The notes beneath the pieces are model-generated. The model was not told the origin of the DNA. It saw nothing but the letters and a program-made list of their open reading frames with translations, and did no database searches. A stretch of 64,000 nt of DNA from Tetracladium setigerum (lineage: Eukaryota; Ascomycota; Leotiomycetes; Helotiales), in contig PZJY01000003.1 in NCBI GenBank assembly GCA_031472005.1, positions 620,001 through 684,000 on the forward strand, given 5' to 3'. Within the stretch, counting starts at the first letter, position 1, and the number at the start of each line of letters is the position of its first letter. The translations under genes were made by a program, and so were the position numbers. Below are positions 47,751 to 59,800 of this stretch, one piece after another.

Positions 47751-48523
47751 GTGATTCAAGGGATCATATTGTCACAGGTGGAGGAACTGTCTTTGTCAGA
47801 ATATTACAACTCCTTTGTGCGCCTATGGGTTCCCTCGAGAGATTTTTCTGCAGAGGCGTTTACTGACTTGAATATATACAGTGACCATTGTTGGATTGGC
47901 AGCAGATGGCCTTGTATTCCGCCAGTTCTCCGGGCTAGAGCTCAACATGTTCACAGTAAATCCACCCTTATGCCTTCGCTCCGGAAGCTAAACAACAACC
48001 TTTTAAGCCACAGACTAAAGCGCTCCAGGCTTGCATGACAGTCATCGGCTGTCTTTCTTCATCGCAACAAGCACCATCTTCATGCGGTTTTACAACTACT
48101 AGGCTGCACTCATCTTTGATGCCTTCAGCTTCATCTTCTAGGTCACATCCTTCGCACTCCTCGTGAGTCAAATTCAGCCATGGTACCGGGACAATTATTA
48201 CTACTATAGCTGCGATTAGCATCTCGGATGGTGTTGTCGCTGCACTAACTAGATTTTTAATGTACCTTATGCCCTGTGACTTTGCTTCGGCGATGACATA
48301 TTCCTCTGTTTTGACTTCACCTGCTACTTTAGTGCAAAGGCTGTTGTTTCTAGCGACATTCATCTCCATTTTGGCTTTCATCGCAGAACACCGCAATAAC
48401 GGCGGCCATGCTCTATACAGCCGTCAAGGGTCTTCTACAGTGACGCATCAAAGCAAAGGAGATGTGGAAATGCAGCCTGCGACTGCAGGAGTAACTCATC
48501 AACTATCCCAAGCGATTCCTTAA
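47751..48523 (+). pseudogene. Decayed membrane-protein gene remnant
   Basis: Protein-like pieces lie in order on the plus strand but in shifting frames. LSLSEYYNSFVRLWVPSRDF and AEAFTDLNIYS come first (frame ending about 47880), then VGLAADGLVFRQFSGLELNM, then RLSFFIATSTIFMRFYNY interrupted by TAG, then AALIFDAFSFIF interrupted by TAG, then VTSFALL. A GTGAGT...TACTACTATAG intron (about 48165-48220) joins to SDGVVAALTRFLMYLMPCDF, a final hydrophobic helix (LVQRLLFLATFISILAFI) and a polar tail ending at 48523. Both internal stops are TAG and could arise by TpG to TpA or CpA to TpA change. The family is not recognised. A short intact gene made of the 3' part alone (from 48260) cannot be excluded. 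Confidence 0.4.
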
Positions 48524-49312
48524 ACCAAAGCTACCCCCAATTAATGTTTGATTCGCCACCAATACAACCGGGAGTTGGTAGTCGTTGATCAGTAGGTAGC
48601 GGTTGTAAATTGTGTTGTTATGGAAAAACTCTCCTTCCAAATGCATCATTGATGGGCACGAAGTGAACGTTGCCAAGAAATTACTTTGAGCTCTTAACAA
48701 GGCGGTTGTTAATTGACTTTATCTCTAGCGGATGGAGGCGGCTAAAGCTTGCTTGTTGATGGTTCTTCTTTGGAGTTATACTAAATTCACAACCATCCTA
48801 AAACGATGGCATGTCAACACACTTGAGATCGCTTGCTTCCAAGTCAACCGTGATTTAGGTTAACACGAACTTTGGAAGTAAGGGCACTGGTGTCTGCCGC
48901 TACTTTCATCTTCCTCTTGAGTCTATCAGAACTCGTCTGCCATAATCTCATGCCACGTCAACTTTCTTTTCTAGGTCTACAACACAAATCTAGTGCAGTT
49001 GTTAGCGTAAGCCGGAACTTCTGCCCACCTTCAACAATGCCTGGACATGTTTAATCTTTTCTAGGCTCTGATTTTGAGTCTTCAAAGCTAGGATATCTTC
49101 CAGCTCTCGCTCTCACAATCCTTTTCTTTTTTCTTCTTCTTCTCTCTCCTCAATGCTCGACGGCAAATAAACGAAAATTCATTTGCTCCTGCATCCTGGA
49201 ACTCCAGACAATCATCGAATCCGAAACCAAAATCTCCAACCAAAACCTCCAACCAAAACCTCCAACCAAAACCTCCAACCAAAACCCCCGCTTACCAACA
49301 CAAATCGCTGAA
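48524..49312. other. Intergenic region and leader of the small repeat protein
   Basis: About 790 bp. The right end carries a TTCTTCTTC run and the 13-nt minisatellite entered separately. No other gene is supported. Confidence 0.45.
49225..49289. repeat. 13-nt minisatellite in the 5' leader, 5 copies
   Basis: Five tandem copies of AACCAAAACCTCC (first copy with one change) end 24 bp before the start codon at 49313, so they are probably transcribed as 5' UTR. Confidence 0.85.
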
Positions 49313-49765
49313 ATGGCATCACGAATGGTCATGGCACTCGCCACCAACACTGTCACCCATTTCCTTATCCTCACCATCATTCTCATCCTCCTGGTAGACG
49401 TTGCAGGGGCCCACCCAGTCACCGAAAAAGTCGACGGAGCCTTCTCATGGGCCCACCCAGTTTCCGAACAAGTCGACGGAGCCTCCTCATGGGCCCACAA
49501 CCGAATCCACGAGATCATGAAGGCACCCATGCGCTACATCCTCCTCTTGCCCATCGTCCTCGTCTTCCTCGGCTCCATTCCGCTCAACATCATCGCCTGG
49601 AGACATTACCACAACCCCACCGTGCAAGCAACTATCCTAGCGGCCAAGAGCGCGAGAGCGGCGCAGTGTGCGCAGATCTTAGTCGAGGAGGCTGAAGGCA
49701 AGGCGACGAGGAAAGCTGAAAGGGCCAAGGCTTTGGCAAGGGAGGCAAAATTGTCGAGAGCTTAG
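49313..49765 (+). CDS. Small two-helix membrane protein with an internal 15-residue duplication
   Basis: Single exon, 150 aa. An N-terminal hydrophobic stretch (HFLILTIILILLVDVAGA) acts as signal peptide or anchor. It is followed by two adjacent copies of a 15-residue unit, AHPVTEKVDGAFSW and AHPVSEQVDGASSW, encoded by a near-identical 45-nt direct repeat at about 49410-49495. A second hydrophobic helix (YILLLPIVLVFLGSIPLNII) leads to an Ala/Lys/Arg/Glu-rich C-terminus with coiled-coil character (AAKSARAAQCAQILVEEAEG). No known family was recognised. Good coding composition and the clear membrane layout support a real gene. Its function is unknown, and it sits next to two decayed membrane-protein genes. 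Confidence 0.65.
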   Translation: MASRMVMALATNTVTHFLILTIILILLVDVAGAHPVTEKVDGAFSWAHPVSEQVDGASSWAHNRIHEIMKAPMRYILLLPIVLVFLGSIPLNIIAWRHYHNPTVQATILAAKSARAAQCAQILVEEAEGKATRKAERAKALAREAKLSRA

Positions 49766-52166
49766 TTGGAAGGTCGTTCCGTTGAAGTGTATAACCGGAG
49801 GGAAGGCGCAACGGAAAATTTTCGCTTTGATTTCTGGTTCATATAACTATAAGGTGGTTTATTTTGGCTTTTAAAAAGGCCGTTCTTTGATATGGTGTGA
49901 TCGCTGGTGCATGAGTGGGTGAGGGGAGGAGTGAAGGAATTTTTAGTAAAGGTCCCGAATAAAATCGGCGGAGGCTTTCTCGTGGAGAAGCATGATTGGT
50001 CTTTTCGGGTTCTGGGAAGAGGTCTTTAGGTTTGGGTTTGCTGTTGAATGTAAGAAAGGGTCCATACGTGACGGATCCTTGTGATGGAGATTCATGGCTC
50101 TAGCTGTGGGAGATGCCCTCGCAAGAATGTATCTTCGGTGGATCCGGACTATTCTTTGGAAATGATTAGGACACATCCACTTTCAAATTCTCTTGCCCAC
50201 CTTATATATAGAAAATTGAAATTAGACAGTGCAAAGAAAATCTTCCTATTATGCCACTCGTCGCCTTGAAGGTTTGATATAGACATCAAAGAAAAACCGA
50301 CATCAAGAAATATACTGGTAGATATGTTATGATACAAACGAATAAAGTGTCGGATATTCTAGACCATAGAGAGGATGTTAGACTACATCTCCGCATCGTT
50401 TGGTGTGTTCTCCAACGTAGTCATGCCGTCGTCGAGTAAGCATTTCGCGTCTGCGCTCTGAAGAGCGAAGGCCGGAGAGAACAGGAAACACTTTAACAAA
50501 GAATCAGTAAAGCGAGTAGATCCCTATTGATACCTATTTGCCTTGAACAACAAGAACGTGAAGTTGGTCGTCAAATGATTTAAGCGAGAATATCACGAGG
50601 GTTGGATTTGACCTTTGCAAGGACCAAACAAGGAAGCGGCCGGTCCCTAACTCGGGCCTAAGTCAACCAACTCAATGGAATCTATTAGAAGGGGGGACCC
50701 TGTCATTCTCTCGGTTGCTCTGGTCTGCGCTTTACTCGTACAGAGTAGAAGTTCTGATCTTTTCTCTTCGGCTCAACTTTTCCGGCCAAAACGCCCACTC
50801 GAACTACCACCCGTCTGTAGTGTCCTTGGATCAAACCTAACATATCTGCTCATGCGGAGGATAGTTTGAAAATTGAGATGAGAATGCTCAAACCCACTAG
50901 GTCGGTGGTTGTGGTGGCTACGACTATGTATGAGAATAGTACAAAATCCAAGCCGATATAAAACTCATTGAACAGACAATAGAAATCGAACTCCAGAGGT
51001 CTTATCTCTGTTTGTGACAGGACACTTCAAGATCACTAATCTCTCAATTCATATTTCCAAGTGACTATTTGTCAGAGGGTCACCGCCACGGGTCATTGAT
51101 CACTGGATCGATGGAAACTAAAATGCATAGCTTTGACAACAAACTCAAAAAGACCAACCTTCCAGTTTCGTGAAGGGATACAAGGCAATGGCCCAACAAA
51201 CGATCCAATCACACTCGTGTTTTGATCACAAAAGTCTCACCAAGTAACGGTACAGGAACCATCCCGAAAACCTGGAGTCGGCGCGGCTTGCCGTTCGCAA
51301 GATTCCCCCTGATCGACGCACATTATTCCGCTGTCTCCTCTATACAGTATTCAACTCCCATGACCTTCCTAATCGATGTCGACAACGCAGAGAAAATTTT
51401 GGCAAATTTGACACATCGCCACTCGTTCGTTACTCATCAGCTGAACCCCTTTCCACTCATTGGTGATCTAACAACGTTTTTGCCACTTCTTCATGCCACA
51501 TCCTTCCTTTTGTCTGAGAAGCGTGGAGAAAAGTTGCAGTTTTCGGGGGGAGCTAATTCCGACTTAATACTTTTCCGGAAGACATGAACACCTCGCTGCT
51601 GGGAGGTTGCCGAGGTTGAAGCAAGGAGAGTGTGTTTGGGAGGGGCGGTGAAAGTACGGCAAGCCCACTAACTAATGCAGGTGCTCAAGCCTATATGTAG
51701 AATCTTCGGCGTTTGGCACCTTAGAGATGGAGAGGTAGGAGATAGACGGAGTCGTGGGCAGGCTAGGAATTCAGCTTGTGGATGTGGGAGCAGGTCATGA
51801 TGAGGGCCACTTACAGGCCGTGCATGGAGCGGTGAGAGTGGGAGGGAACGGCGAGATGAAGGATGAGAATCGAAATTTTCAGATGCACGCACATGTCTAT
51901 GGCGCAGGAGATTGAGGAGGAGAAACGTGTGCATAGCGGACGGATGTTATGCATGATATAGTCCACTCTTCATCAGATGGGTGGGTGTGGGTTATATTGT
52001 GGTGGAGAGCAGGAGGGAAAGGGAAGAAGACTAGAAGTGGGATGAACGCCAAGTTCTCGAGATGCCGATACTAAACTGATTGATACTCAGAAAGTCAATG
52101 GATGATTTCATGTACAGTATCTTCTCGTCTCTTGATACTTCTTTGGGTGTCCAAGCACGTAAGTGT

Positions 52167-52190
52167 GCATGGCATGGCATGGCATGGCAT
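52167..52190. repeat. GGCAT pentanucleotide run
   Basis: Four full GGCAT copies preceded by GCAT, in non-coding DNA. Confidence 0.8.
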
Positions 52191-52523
52191 TTAGTGGGGA
52201 TATGTTTTCTCCATAAGTTGGCCTTCTCTACTCCGTAATGGATAAAATGGAAGAATCAACCAACGCCGCCATGTCTTTGGATATTGGGATAAAAGCGTCC
52301 TTGGCTTCTGATGCCTAATAGCAAGGGCGATCTGCCGTGTGGCCAAGAGGCGAGTTGCGTGATGCGGATGTATCTATCTGATCAGATATTATGTATGTAG
52401 GTATGTAGGTGGATGGATCCCCGGATGAAGATGGGAATTGAGGCCAAGTCATCTTTCCTCTTGGGTACAGTAGTAGGTAGGTATTCATGATCAGATTATT
52501 GGACCTCTGTTGTTTGCGATGCC

Positions 52524-52549
52524 GACCTACCTACCTAGGTAGGTAAGTC
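52524..52549. repeat. 26-bp near-perfect palindrome containing TACCTAGGTA
   Basis: GACCTACCTACCTAGGTAGG continues as TAAGTC; it pairs with its own reverse complement except at one position per arm. The centre is the same TACCTAGGTA found at 15713 and 25042. Confidence 0.8.
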
Positions 52550-53637
52550 AGAAATTATAACATTCCACCGAGCGATTACTACCTACTGCTGTGCTACGCT
52601 GCCCAAACGGGAACTTCTCGACAGACGAGCTGAACGAACGAAAGGAGATTTTCTTGCCTCCCAATCTGAAACATCCTGGGTCGATAGGGACGAAATCCGA
52701 CGACTAACTGATCTCAAGCTTCTGACGGGGGGGCCAATTGCAATTTATAATATATCTAGTGCGTTCATGCCCGTCCAAGGATTATTATTACGGTAATCAA
52801 CCCGACTACCACTCGTTCACGATTGTGGTTCGCATGCGGCCGACCAGGGAGTTTAGCTACTTCTCCTGGCGATAGATTGCACTTTTGCTTGCCGCAGTCC
52901 AAGCCGCATCTCAGCAATCTAAATGACTTCCGCGACGTTGCGTGTCTTCATATAATAATGGGTCTCCTGTATCTTCGATTGCTCGACTCTTGAGATATTG
53001 GAAGTGGCCGTACAGTAGTAGTGGTAGTTGTTGTTGTTGTAAACTTCTTGCCGCAGGAGGAGGAGAACGAGGCGTCCGGACTAGGAAACGAGATTGCAGT
53101 AGCCGCAAGTATACAAGGAGTATATATTGGCAAACACGTTCAATAATACCACGCTCCCACGCCCACGCCCACTTCCACTTCCACTTCGACTCGCACTCCG
53201 CCTTTCCCTTCCTTGGCTGGTGGAGTTGGCTTTCTGGAACTAGGACTATTTGAATGACTGGCGACGGGCTCGACTGGGTACGTACCGTAGGCGGGCTATT
53301 TGTCCGAGCGACAGGGACTATTTCCTACCTTATTTCCTACCTTACCTACTACTTTGCCCTTTCTTTGTTGCGCCTCCTCCTACCCGACAAACAGAAGACA
53401 CCACCTCTGAAGAACATTTCTTCACCCGGCCTCACTCCCACCTCCCTTCACCAGCCTACGTTTACGTCTACGTTGATTCCTTCGTGCGCATTGCCAGTTG
53501 GATATCTGCCTGTCATCCGCGCAATGTTTTGATTTGCATCGCCCTCCTTTTGACCAGCAGGCTCGATTAGCAACCTACAACAAACCCGACACGGATCGGT
53601 GCGCATTTTCGCATTCCGGACAAACAGAAGTATCAAA

Positions 53638-55573
53638 ATGATAGTGATGGAAGGATTGATGTTGGTCCCTCCTGAGCGGGGGACCATTATTGGGAGGGCG
53701 ATCTGGAAGGTTGGTCTTCTAGGGCATTTATCCTATGCAGCACTCTCTAACCAGACGTAGCCACGATATGTTGTTTTTGGCACTGGTGCGCCTATGAAAT
53801 CACAGAACGAGATTATGGCAGAAGGGAAGTCGGCCGCGCGCAAGGCTCTCAAGTCAACATCTAGGAAGCCAAGTCTCGTCGACGTTTCGCAGACGGAGGC
53901 GGAAGAAGGACTTCACATCTCCATATACAAGGCGAAGGTACGGCAATCTCGAGACTTGGTGTTGCTTAGGTACTGACAGGCAATAGGGCGACTGGGAGTT
54001 CATATCGCAACATGCTGTATCGACTTTCAAATCGTGCGAAATCAGGGCTCTGGCACATCGAAAACAAGGACCAAGTCTTCCAACCTTGATGCTGGAGTTC
54101 AAACCAGACCCATTATCCGACAAGGCAAGGAAGAGACGATCAAGTAGAACAAGTGGATTGACGAGCAAAGACCCTTGGGCCAACATACTTCTCTTCCGGA
54201 CTGTTCCTGATGAGCGACACAACATCTATGACTGGCAAGCGATGATGAAGCCTCAACTTACCTCCGAAAGTGTTAACGATAGCCCCATTACACCCAGTGC
54301 ACAGTTTAACAACTTCTCCAACCCATTTGCATCGAGGGAGAGCAGACGGCCGGATTTGCAATCGCGGACGCCAGATCGCAATGTGAGCAGCTATCCTCAT
54401 GCTCCGAGGGAACGACCCTCCGCAATAATATCACCTTCGCCCAGTCTTCGATCGAGACGTTCGGATCTCTCCTCTCAGGCTAGCTCACAACACCCCCCAA
54501 TGGGGTTCACAAACCATTCTCAAGCTTATACCGCAAATATACCTACTGATCTCCCATCCCCAGCTTCTACTTCATACGAACCACAGTTCACCGAGAGCTG
54601 GTCAACTGCCCAGGGACGGTCATCCGCTCTCTCCTCCCACACCAGAGGAAGTAACAGCATAGCCTCGGCCGTTGCTCCCCCAGCCTTGATTGCATCTACG
54701 CCTCCAGGTCCAAGAGAAACGATTCTCGACCGAGCCTTTCAAATGCGATGCATACCTGGCAGCGAACGAATACCTGAAAACGACAAGGATGACCAAATGA
54801 GTAGTCTGGCACGGTTTGAGGCTTTGATGCGTGAGGTGGACGAAAAGAAACTGCAGAGAGCAGGGGCGGAACCGGAAGCTCGCAAAAAGAGTTTGACGGA
54901 GTGGAATATCGACGAAGATTCAGAGGAGGACTCTGACTCCGGTGAACCAACGGTTGGCAACGACGAGGATTCGGACGAGATTGAAGGGCTTGAACTTTCA
55001 GATGATGACGATGCTGGAATCCCGACCAAAGCTCAAGTTGCCATTCCCGGACGACGAACCCCAATACCAGGAAGAAGACCACTATCACCAGCCCCCAGCA
55101 CACCGGTCCCACTTATCAACGCACAAGCTATGTCAGCTTTCCATGGTCTCGGAGGTCAGTCACCCAGCGGTCTACGACCACGAACAGGCACCAACAGCTC
55201 TTCGCACAATCAAGAAGACCGATTCTCACGCTACATCCCTCAACGTTCCATCTCGTCGGCCACAGTACCTGTTTCTAGAGACCTCAGTGTCAGTAATAGC
55301 TCATCCAGCAATCTGAAGGTTACTGACGGCAAGGAAAAAAGACTTAGCAGCACGAGCACCAAACGATTGAGCTTTACCGAATTCGCCAGACGCTTGAGCT
55401 CGACAAGCAGTTTACTGCTCGTGCAAACAAACGTTTCAAGCAATTCCGGCCGAGGCAGTGGACGCACTAGTGTAGATCTGAGCGACGCCAAATCCTCCTC
55501 CAAGAATCGGGATGATAATTGCGCATGGAGAAATAGCAATGGCGTCTTTGGGAACGAGGGCGGTTTCCTATGA
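53638..55573 (+). CDS. Fungal Ser-rich protein with an N-terminal PH-like region
   Basis: Exons 53638-53709, 53761-53937 and 53987-55573 give 611 aa. Splicing yields EGLMLVPPERGTIIGRAIWK joined to PRYVVFGTGAP. Later come LHISIYKAKGDWEFISQHAV, ALAHRKQGPSLPTLMLEFKP and NILLFRTVPDERHNIYDWQA. The sequence of strands ending in a Trp-containing helix resembles a pleckstrin-homology fold of about 180 residues; this is pattern judgement, not a database match. The remaining 430 residues are Ser/Pro/Arg-rich and probably disordered, with an acidic block (EDSEEDSDSGEP) around residue 400 and a Ser-rich end. A role at a membrane or the cortex is inference. Start chosen at 53638; a second Met follows three codons later. 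Confidence 0.75.
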
Positions 55574-56834
55574 TAGAGTCCTCTGGATCATTCTTGCAGT
55601 GGAACTCAACGATGTTAGACGCCCTTTAGACGATGATACGACACTCCAGTCCTTCAATTCAACCAACAGCAACAATTTTCATCGGACTTTCGATTTATTA
55701 GTAGCATTCTCGGCTTTTCTGCGGATCTTGGTGGATAGGATGCATAACGATCGTATTTATTCATGCACGACGGAGTACCATGGCATTTCTCTTCAAATCG
55801 AGACAAACCTCGACATTTTCGACATTTTCGACATTTTCGACATTTTACTTCACTTCTTGCCTATAACGACTTTTATTTGGCGATTTTAACAACATACCAA
55901 TTATATTAGATGAGATTTACGTTCCTTTTCTATTCAAAACGATGACCTTGTCATGATTTGGGATGTATTTTTTTTAACAAGAGGAGAGAAACGCAAAACA
56001 GACGGGCTCGATTATATCAACATATACTGGAGGGTGGGAAAGGAACGGATGGCTTTTTGTGTTTTTGACCCACGCTTTGTTTTGCAAGCATTTTTAGATA
56101 CCCGCTTAAATGAATCATAAACTGCATACCTACTTATAATTGCGTTGGGAATTTTTTTCTTAGTTGTTTGCTGAAGACGTATTTGAATTAAGATAATTAT
56201 TGACCAGTGTTCTTAGTTCAAACAGGTGATCAATTGAACATCATCTCGTATCTCCAAGATCAGATGACTCGCCAGCCATAAAACCACTGGAGAACATATC
56301 ATGCAGATCGCAACAGAGAGAACCCAATGTCAAAAAAGGTCAAAAAGATTTGGTATTGAAGATTTGATAAAGAACAATAGGAGCAACCCAAAAGCCTGGG
56401 CAAGTCCGATCCTCTTCTAACGTCGAGGAAGGAAGCGGATGAAAGAACCGCTCGCAGGCTATGCAATGAACAAAGAGTAAATAAAAAAAGAAGGGCGAAG
56501 AAAACGGTGTCGTCTATCTATTGTTTCTCATTCATCATCTTACAAAAACTGCTCTCCGTGTGCGACATGCTACAGCCAGCCAGCCACCCACCCCACCACC
56601 ATTAGTTCATATTCTCACACTCCCTCCAACCAAGGATATGTACCTGCTTGCAAGGCCACCAATAAATGATTTTCCAAGCCTTCCCAATGCGTCGAATAGC
56701 TCCTAGTCCTTAGAACCCAATATTTTTTTTTTCGACCTTGCATAGTGCTCCGGAACGAAAAGGTTCTGTAGAAGTGAAAAACTAAACATTAAAAGGCTCA
56801 TAAGCCATCTCTTCTCTTCTGATCAAATACCCCC
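55574..56834. other. Convergent 3' intergenic region
   Basis: About 1.3 kb between convergent genes, AT-rich with T runs near 55970 and 56730. It contains a 9-nt tandem repeat and no supported gene. Confidence 0.45.
55811..55846. repeat. CGACATTTT 9-nt repeat, 4 copies
   Basis: Four perfect head-to-tail copies in the probable 3' UTR. Confidence 0.85.
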
Positions 56835-59800
56835 TCAATCATCGTCTAGTTGAATGGGCTTGGTTTTGGAACCTTCCGGGCTTGGAGGACTAACGACAAC
56901 GGTAGCTGCCGGGGTTTGTTGACCGTCATCTGTGGGCGCACTGACTGTTGATGGCTCCTCGCCTTCGATTAAAGCTTCGGAGACGCTCGAAGCTTTGTCT
57001 CTACGCCTCCTTCGCGCTTTTCGTTCCTCCTCAGCGTTGTCTCGTCTTCGGGCTCGACGAACGCTATCTCGGCGCTCGGCGTCTTCGTCTTCGCCACCCT
57101 CCGTACCACGCATACCTTGAAGTAGCAAGGCAGCTCGCTCGGCAATATCATCCTCATCACCGTCCTTAGTTGATGTGATAGGACTCAGCACACCTTCTGT
57201 GCTAATGGATTCAGGGCTTCTGAGACTCTCCTCCATTTCGGGAATCTCGTCTGGGTCGGGAATTTTCTGCCCGGAGGCAACACGCACTTGGTGGCGATTT
57301 TGGAGTCTGGCTCGCCTCCTTCTGTCCCTGGTATCTCTCGTTTGTGGTGCAGCTGCACGTAACTTCTCCAACAGCGAATCCATGGCGCCAGTAGATGATG
57401 GGGAGGGAGGAGCACTGCTGCCGTCCGTGGCAGTTGAATTGACCTTGAGCCCTGCCTTTCGTTTCATAGAGGCCTCGTTGCGCTTCCTGGTTGCCTCTAA
57501 AGCTTCATTCTTCTCTTTCGACTTCTTCCATTCATTAACGAACATTGCAAGTTTCGAGAAGAAATCTCTTCGGGCATTCTCATCCGCTGGATCTTCGCCA
57601 TAGAATACCATAATATCATCGTATGTCCGCACCATATCTTCCAGGTATAATTGCATCTGCTCAGCCTTCCGTCTTGCCTCTTTCATTGAGCGCTGAACGA
57701 TTTGGCTGACACGGTCTTGAGGATGGAACTTCTTAGGATCGCTGAGGTTGCCAGAGTCGAGTGACATCTGGACATTTTTGACGTTGTCAATGTAACGCTT
57801 CGCTTCTTGCTGAAGCAACTCCACATTCAACTTTTGAGCTGCAATGACGCCTCCAATGTCATCGGTGAAACCTTCCCATTCAGTATACTGAGTCCGGACG
57901 ATTCGTTCCACAAGGTCAGCGAAGGTAGATTCGTTCTTATCATCCTTTACCATTCCGAGTCGTGCAAGTGAGCTAAGTTTGAACCCGCTAGCTTGCTTGT
58001 TTGAATCGTTCATATAGTTGCCTAGATCAAGTATAAGACCCAAGACGTTCATAAGAGAAACGGAATCTCTCAGTGATTCGGATACGGCAACAACTTGTTT
58101 CAGCTTTTCGGAGATTTCGTCGTATTCTGGCTCAAAAGTTCTTGTCAATGCAAGTGCCCGCATTCTCGACTTCCAGTAGTGATGAAGCTCGAAAGCCGTG
58201 TGAAGGTACAACTGATCTTCTCGGGTGAGCTCTGAAGGATCCATCTCGCGATTCTCTTTATTGGCGTCTGGTCCGGTCCAATCCTTGCTATAAGGCGCCA
58301 TTGCTTTGGTTGTGTTGTCGGGAATATTGCACAGATCCTCCTTTTGCAAGAATTCCATCACGACATTATTATCTAAAACTTCAAGGTCACAGTGGATGAC
58401 CATTTGCACAATCTTTTCAACTGAGTAAGAAGAAAACTTGGCAAGAGAGATTTCTGTTTCGGTTAGCCAAAGGATGCACAGACAACAACAAACATCAACT
58501 TACGGTAGTTCCGCATGAGATCGCTGGAGATGATCTGCTTTTTGTCGGATTTCTTTCCAGCTCCTTTGCCGAGCTGTTTGATCTCCTTTGCCAAGAACAA
58601 TTTCTCAACTTCGTCAAGTACACCCTTTCGAGACAACTCTGCATATTTCTCTTCCTTTTCAGCAGCTGTTGGTGCGTGTGCAGCCCAATGAGTCGTCATT
58701 GGAGTATCGACTTTCTCCCAATGGAGTGCCTTGAGCTTCTTCTTTGGTCTAGCAACCGGTAATCCGAGAGTTGGAGCAGCAGTGAATGATGCTTGAGCCA
58801 AAAAGTGACCAGATGCCTTTCCAGGCATCGGGGGAGGGGGAGGACCGCCCTTCATGCCAGGCATTGGAGGAGGCGGGGGAGGGCCCATTTTTCCAGGCAT
58901 AGGAGGAGGAGGAGGAGGCGGAGGCGGAGGCATCCCAGCAAACCCGGGCGGGGGCGGTGGAGGAGGAGGCGGGGGAGGGCCATTGAAGCCAGGAGTTTGG
59001 CCGGGCATAGGCGGCGGAGGTGGGGGAGGAGGACCATTGAATCCTGTTGGTTTGGAAACTACTGGAGCGCTCTCATCGCTTGGAGTTTTGGGTGATTCGG
59101 AATCGATGCTGGGATGAGATGGACCAGTGGTAACACCGTCACCATCTTCATCATCACTAGCATCGTAACGCTTAACTTTCGAACTTATCTCATTCAAGTA
59201 GTTCGGCGCTTGCTTTGGTCTTCTTAGATCCACAATACGGGCCGTTCAATAATGACATCTTCCTCGCCTTCTTCTCTCAATATCTCTTGCGAATTGACGG
59301 GCTTACGGGCGATTCTTGTCTGGCGGCTTACACTCCCAAGCATACTATTTGTGAAGTCCCGTGGAGGAGTGGCAGCATCTCTCGTGGGCTCGCCATCCAT
59401 TTCCTCGCGGAGAGCACGTAAGCGATCGGAAGGTCCGGAAGCCTCGCCCCATATCTTGCCCTCAAGCTTATATTGTGTCTTTTGTCTCTCAATTTGCATT
59501 TCAAGGCGGTCCATCAGTCTTTCTCTGTCCAAAATGCCCTTCATCTGAGCAGGATCACTTTCTCCCAGACCTTTACCGCCCTTGGAGGCATTGGAGGCTG
59601 CAATATCTTGAGCATCCCGAAGCATAAGATAGAGCTCTCTCGTTTCCAACTCATTCCTTTGCGCTTCCTTTGCACGAACAGTTTGAAGGTTCTCAACCTC
59701 ACTCTTTAGAGCATCGGCTTGGCGTCTTTGGACTTCAATGATCTGAGCTTGCTCATCTAGTTGACGTTGCAATTTTGCTACCAGACCGTCGGCTCCAAGG

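Larger units (their letters stand above)
49766..53637. other. Gene-poor region (3.9 kb) with small repeats
   Basis: I support no gene here. The longest frames (for example plus strand 51222-51587) have no domains. The region holds GTAGGTATGTAGG-type repeats at 52390-52420, a GGCAT run, a 26-bp near-perfect palindrome, and TTG and CCACTT runs at 53025-53185. The last 300 bp are C/T-rich and should be the promoter and leader of the next gene. Confidence 0.45.

Noticed and set aside
58854..59117. Plus-strand glycine-rich frame (runs of GGGG)
   Set aside because: It is the antisense of the formin FH1 polyproline tract.
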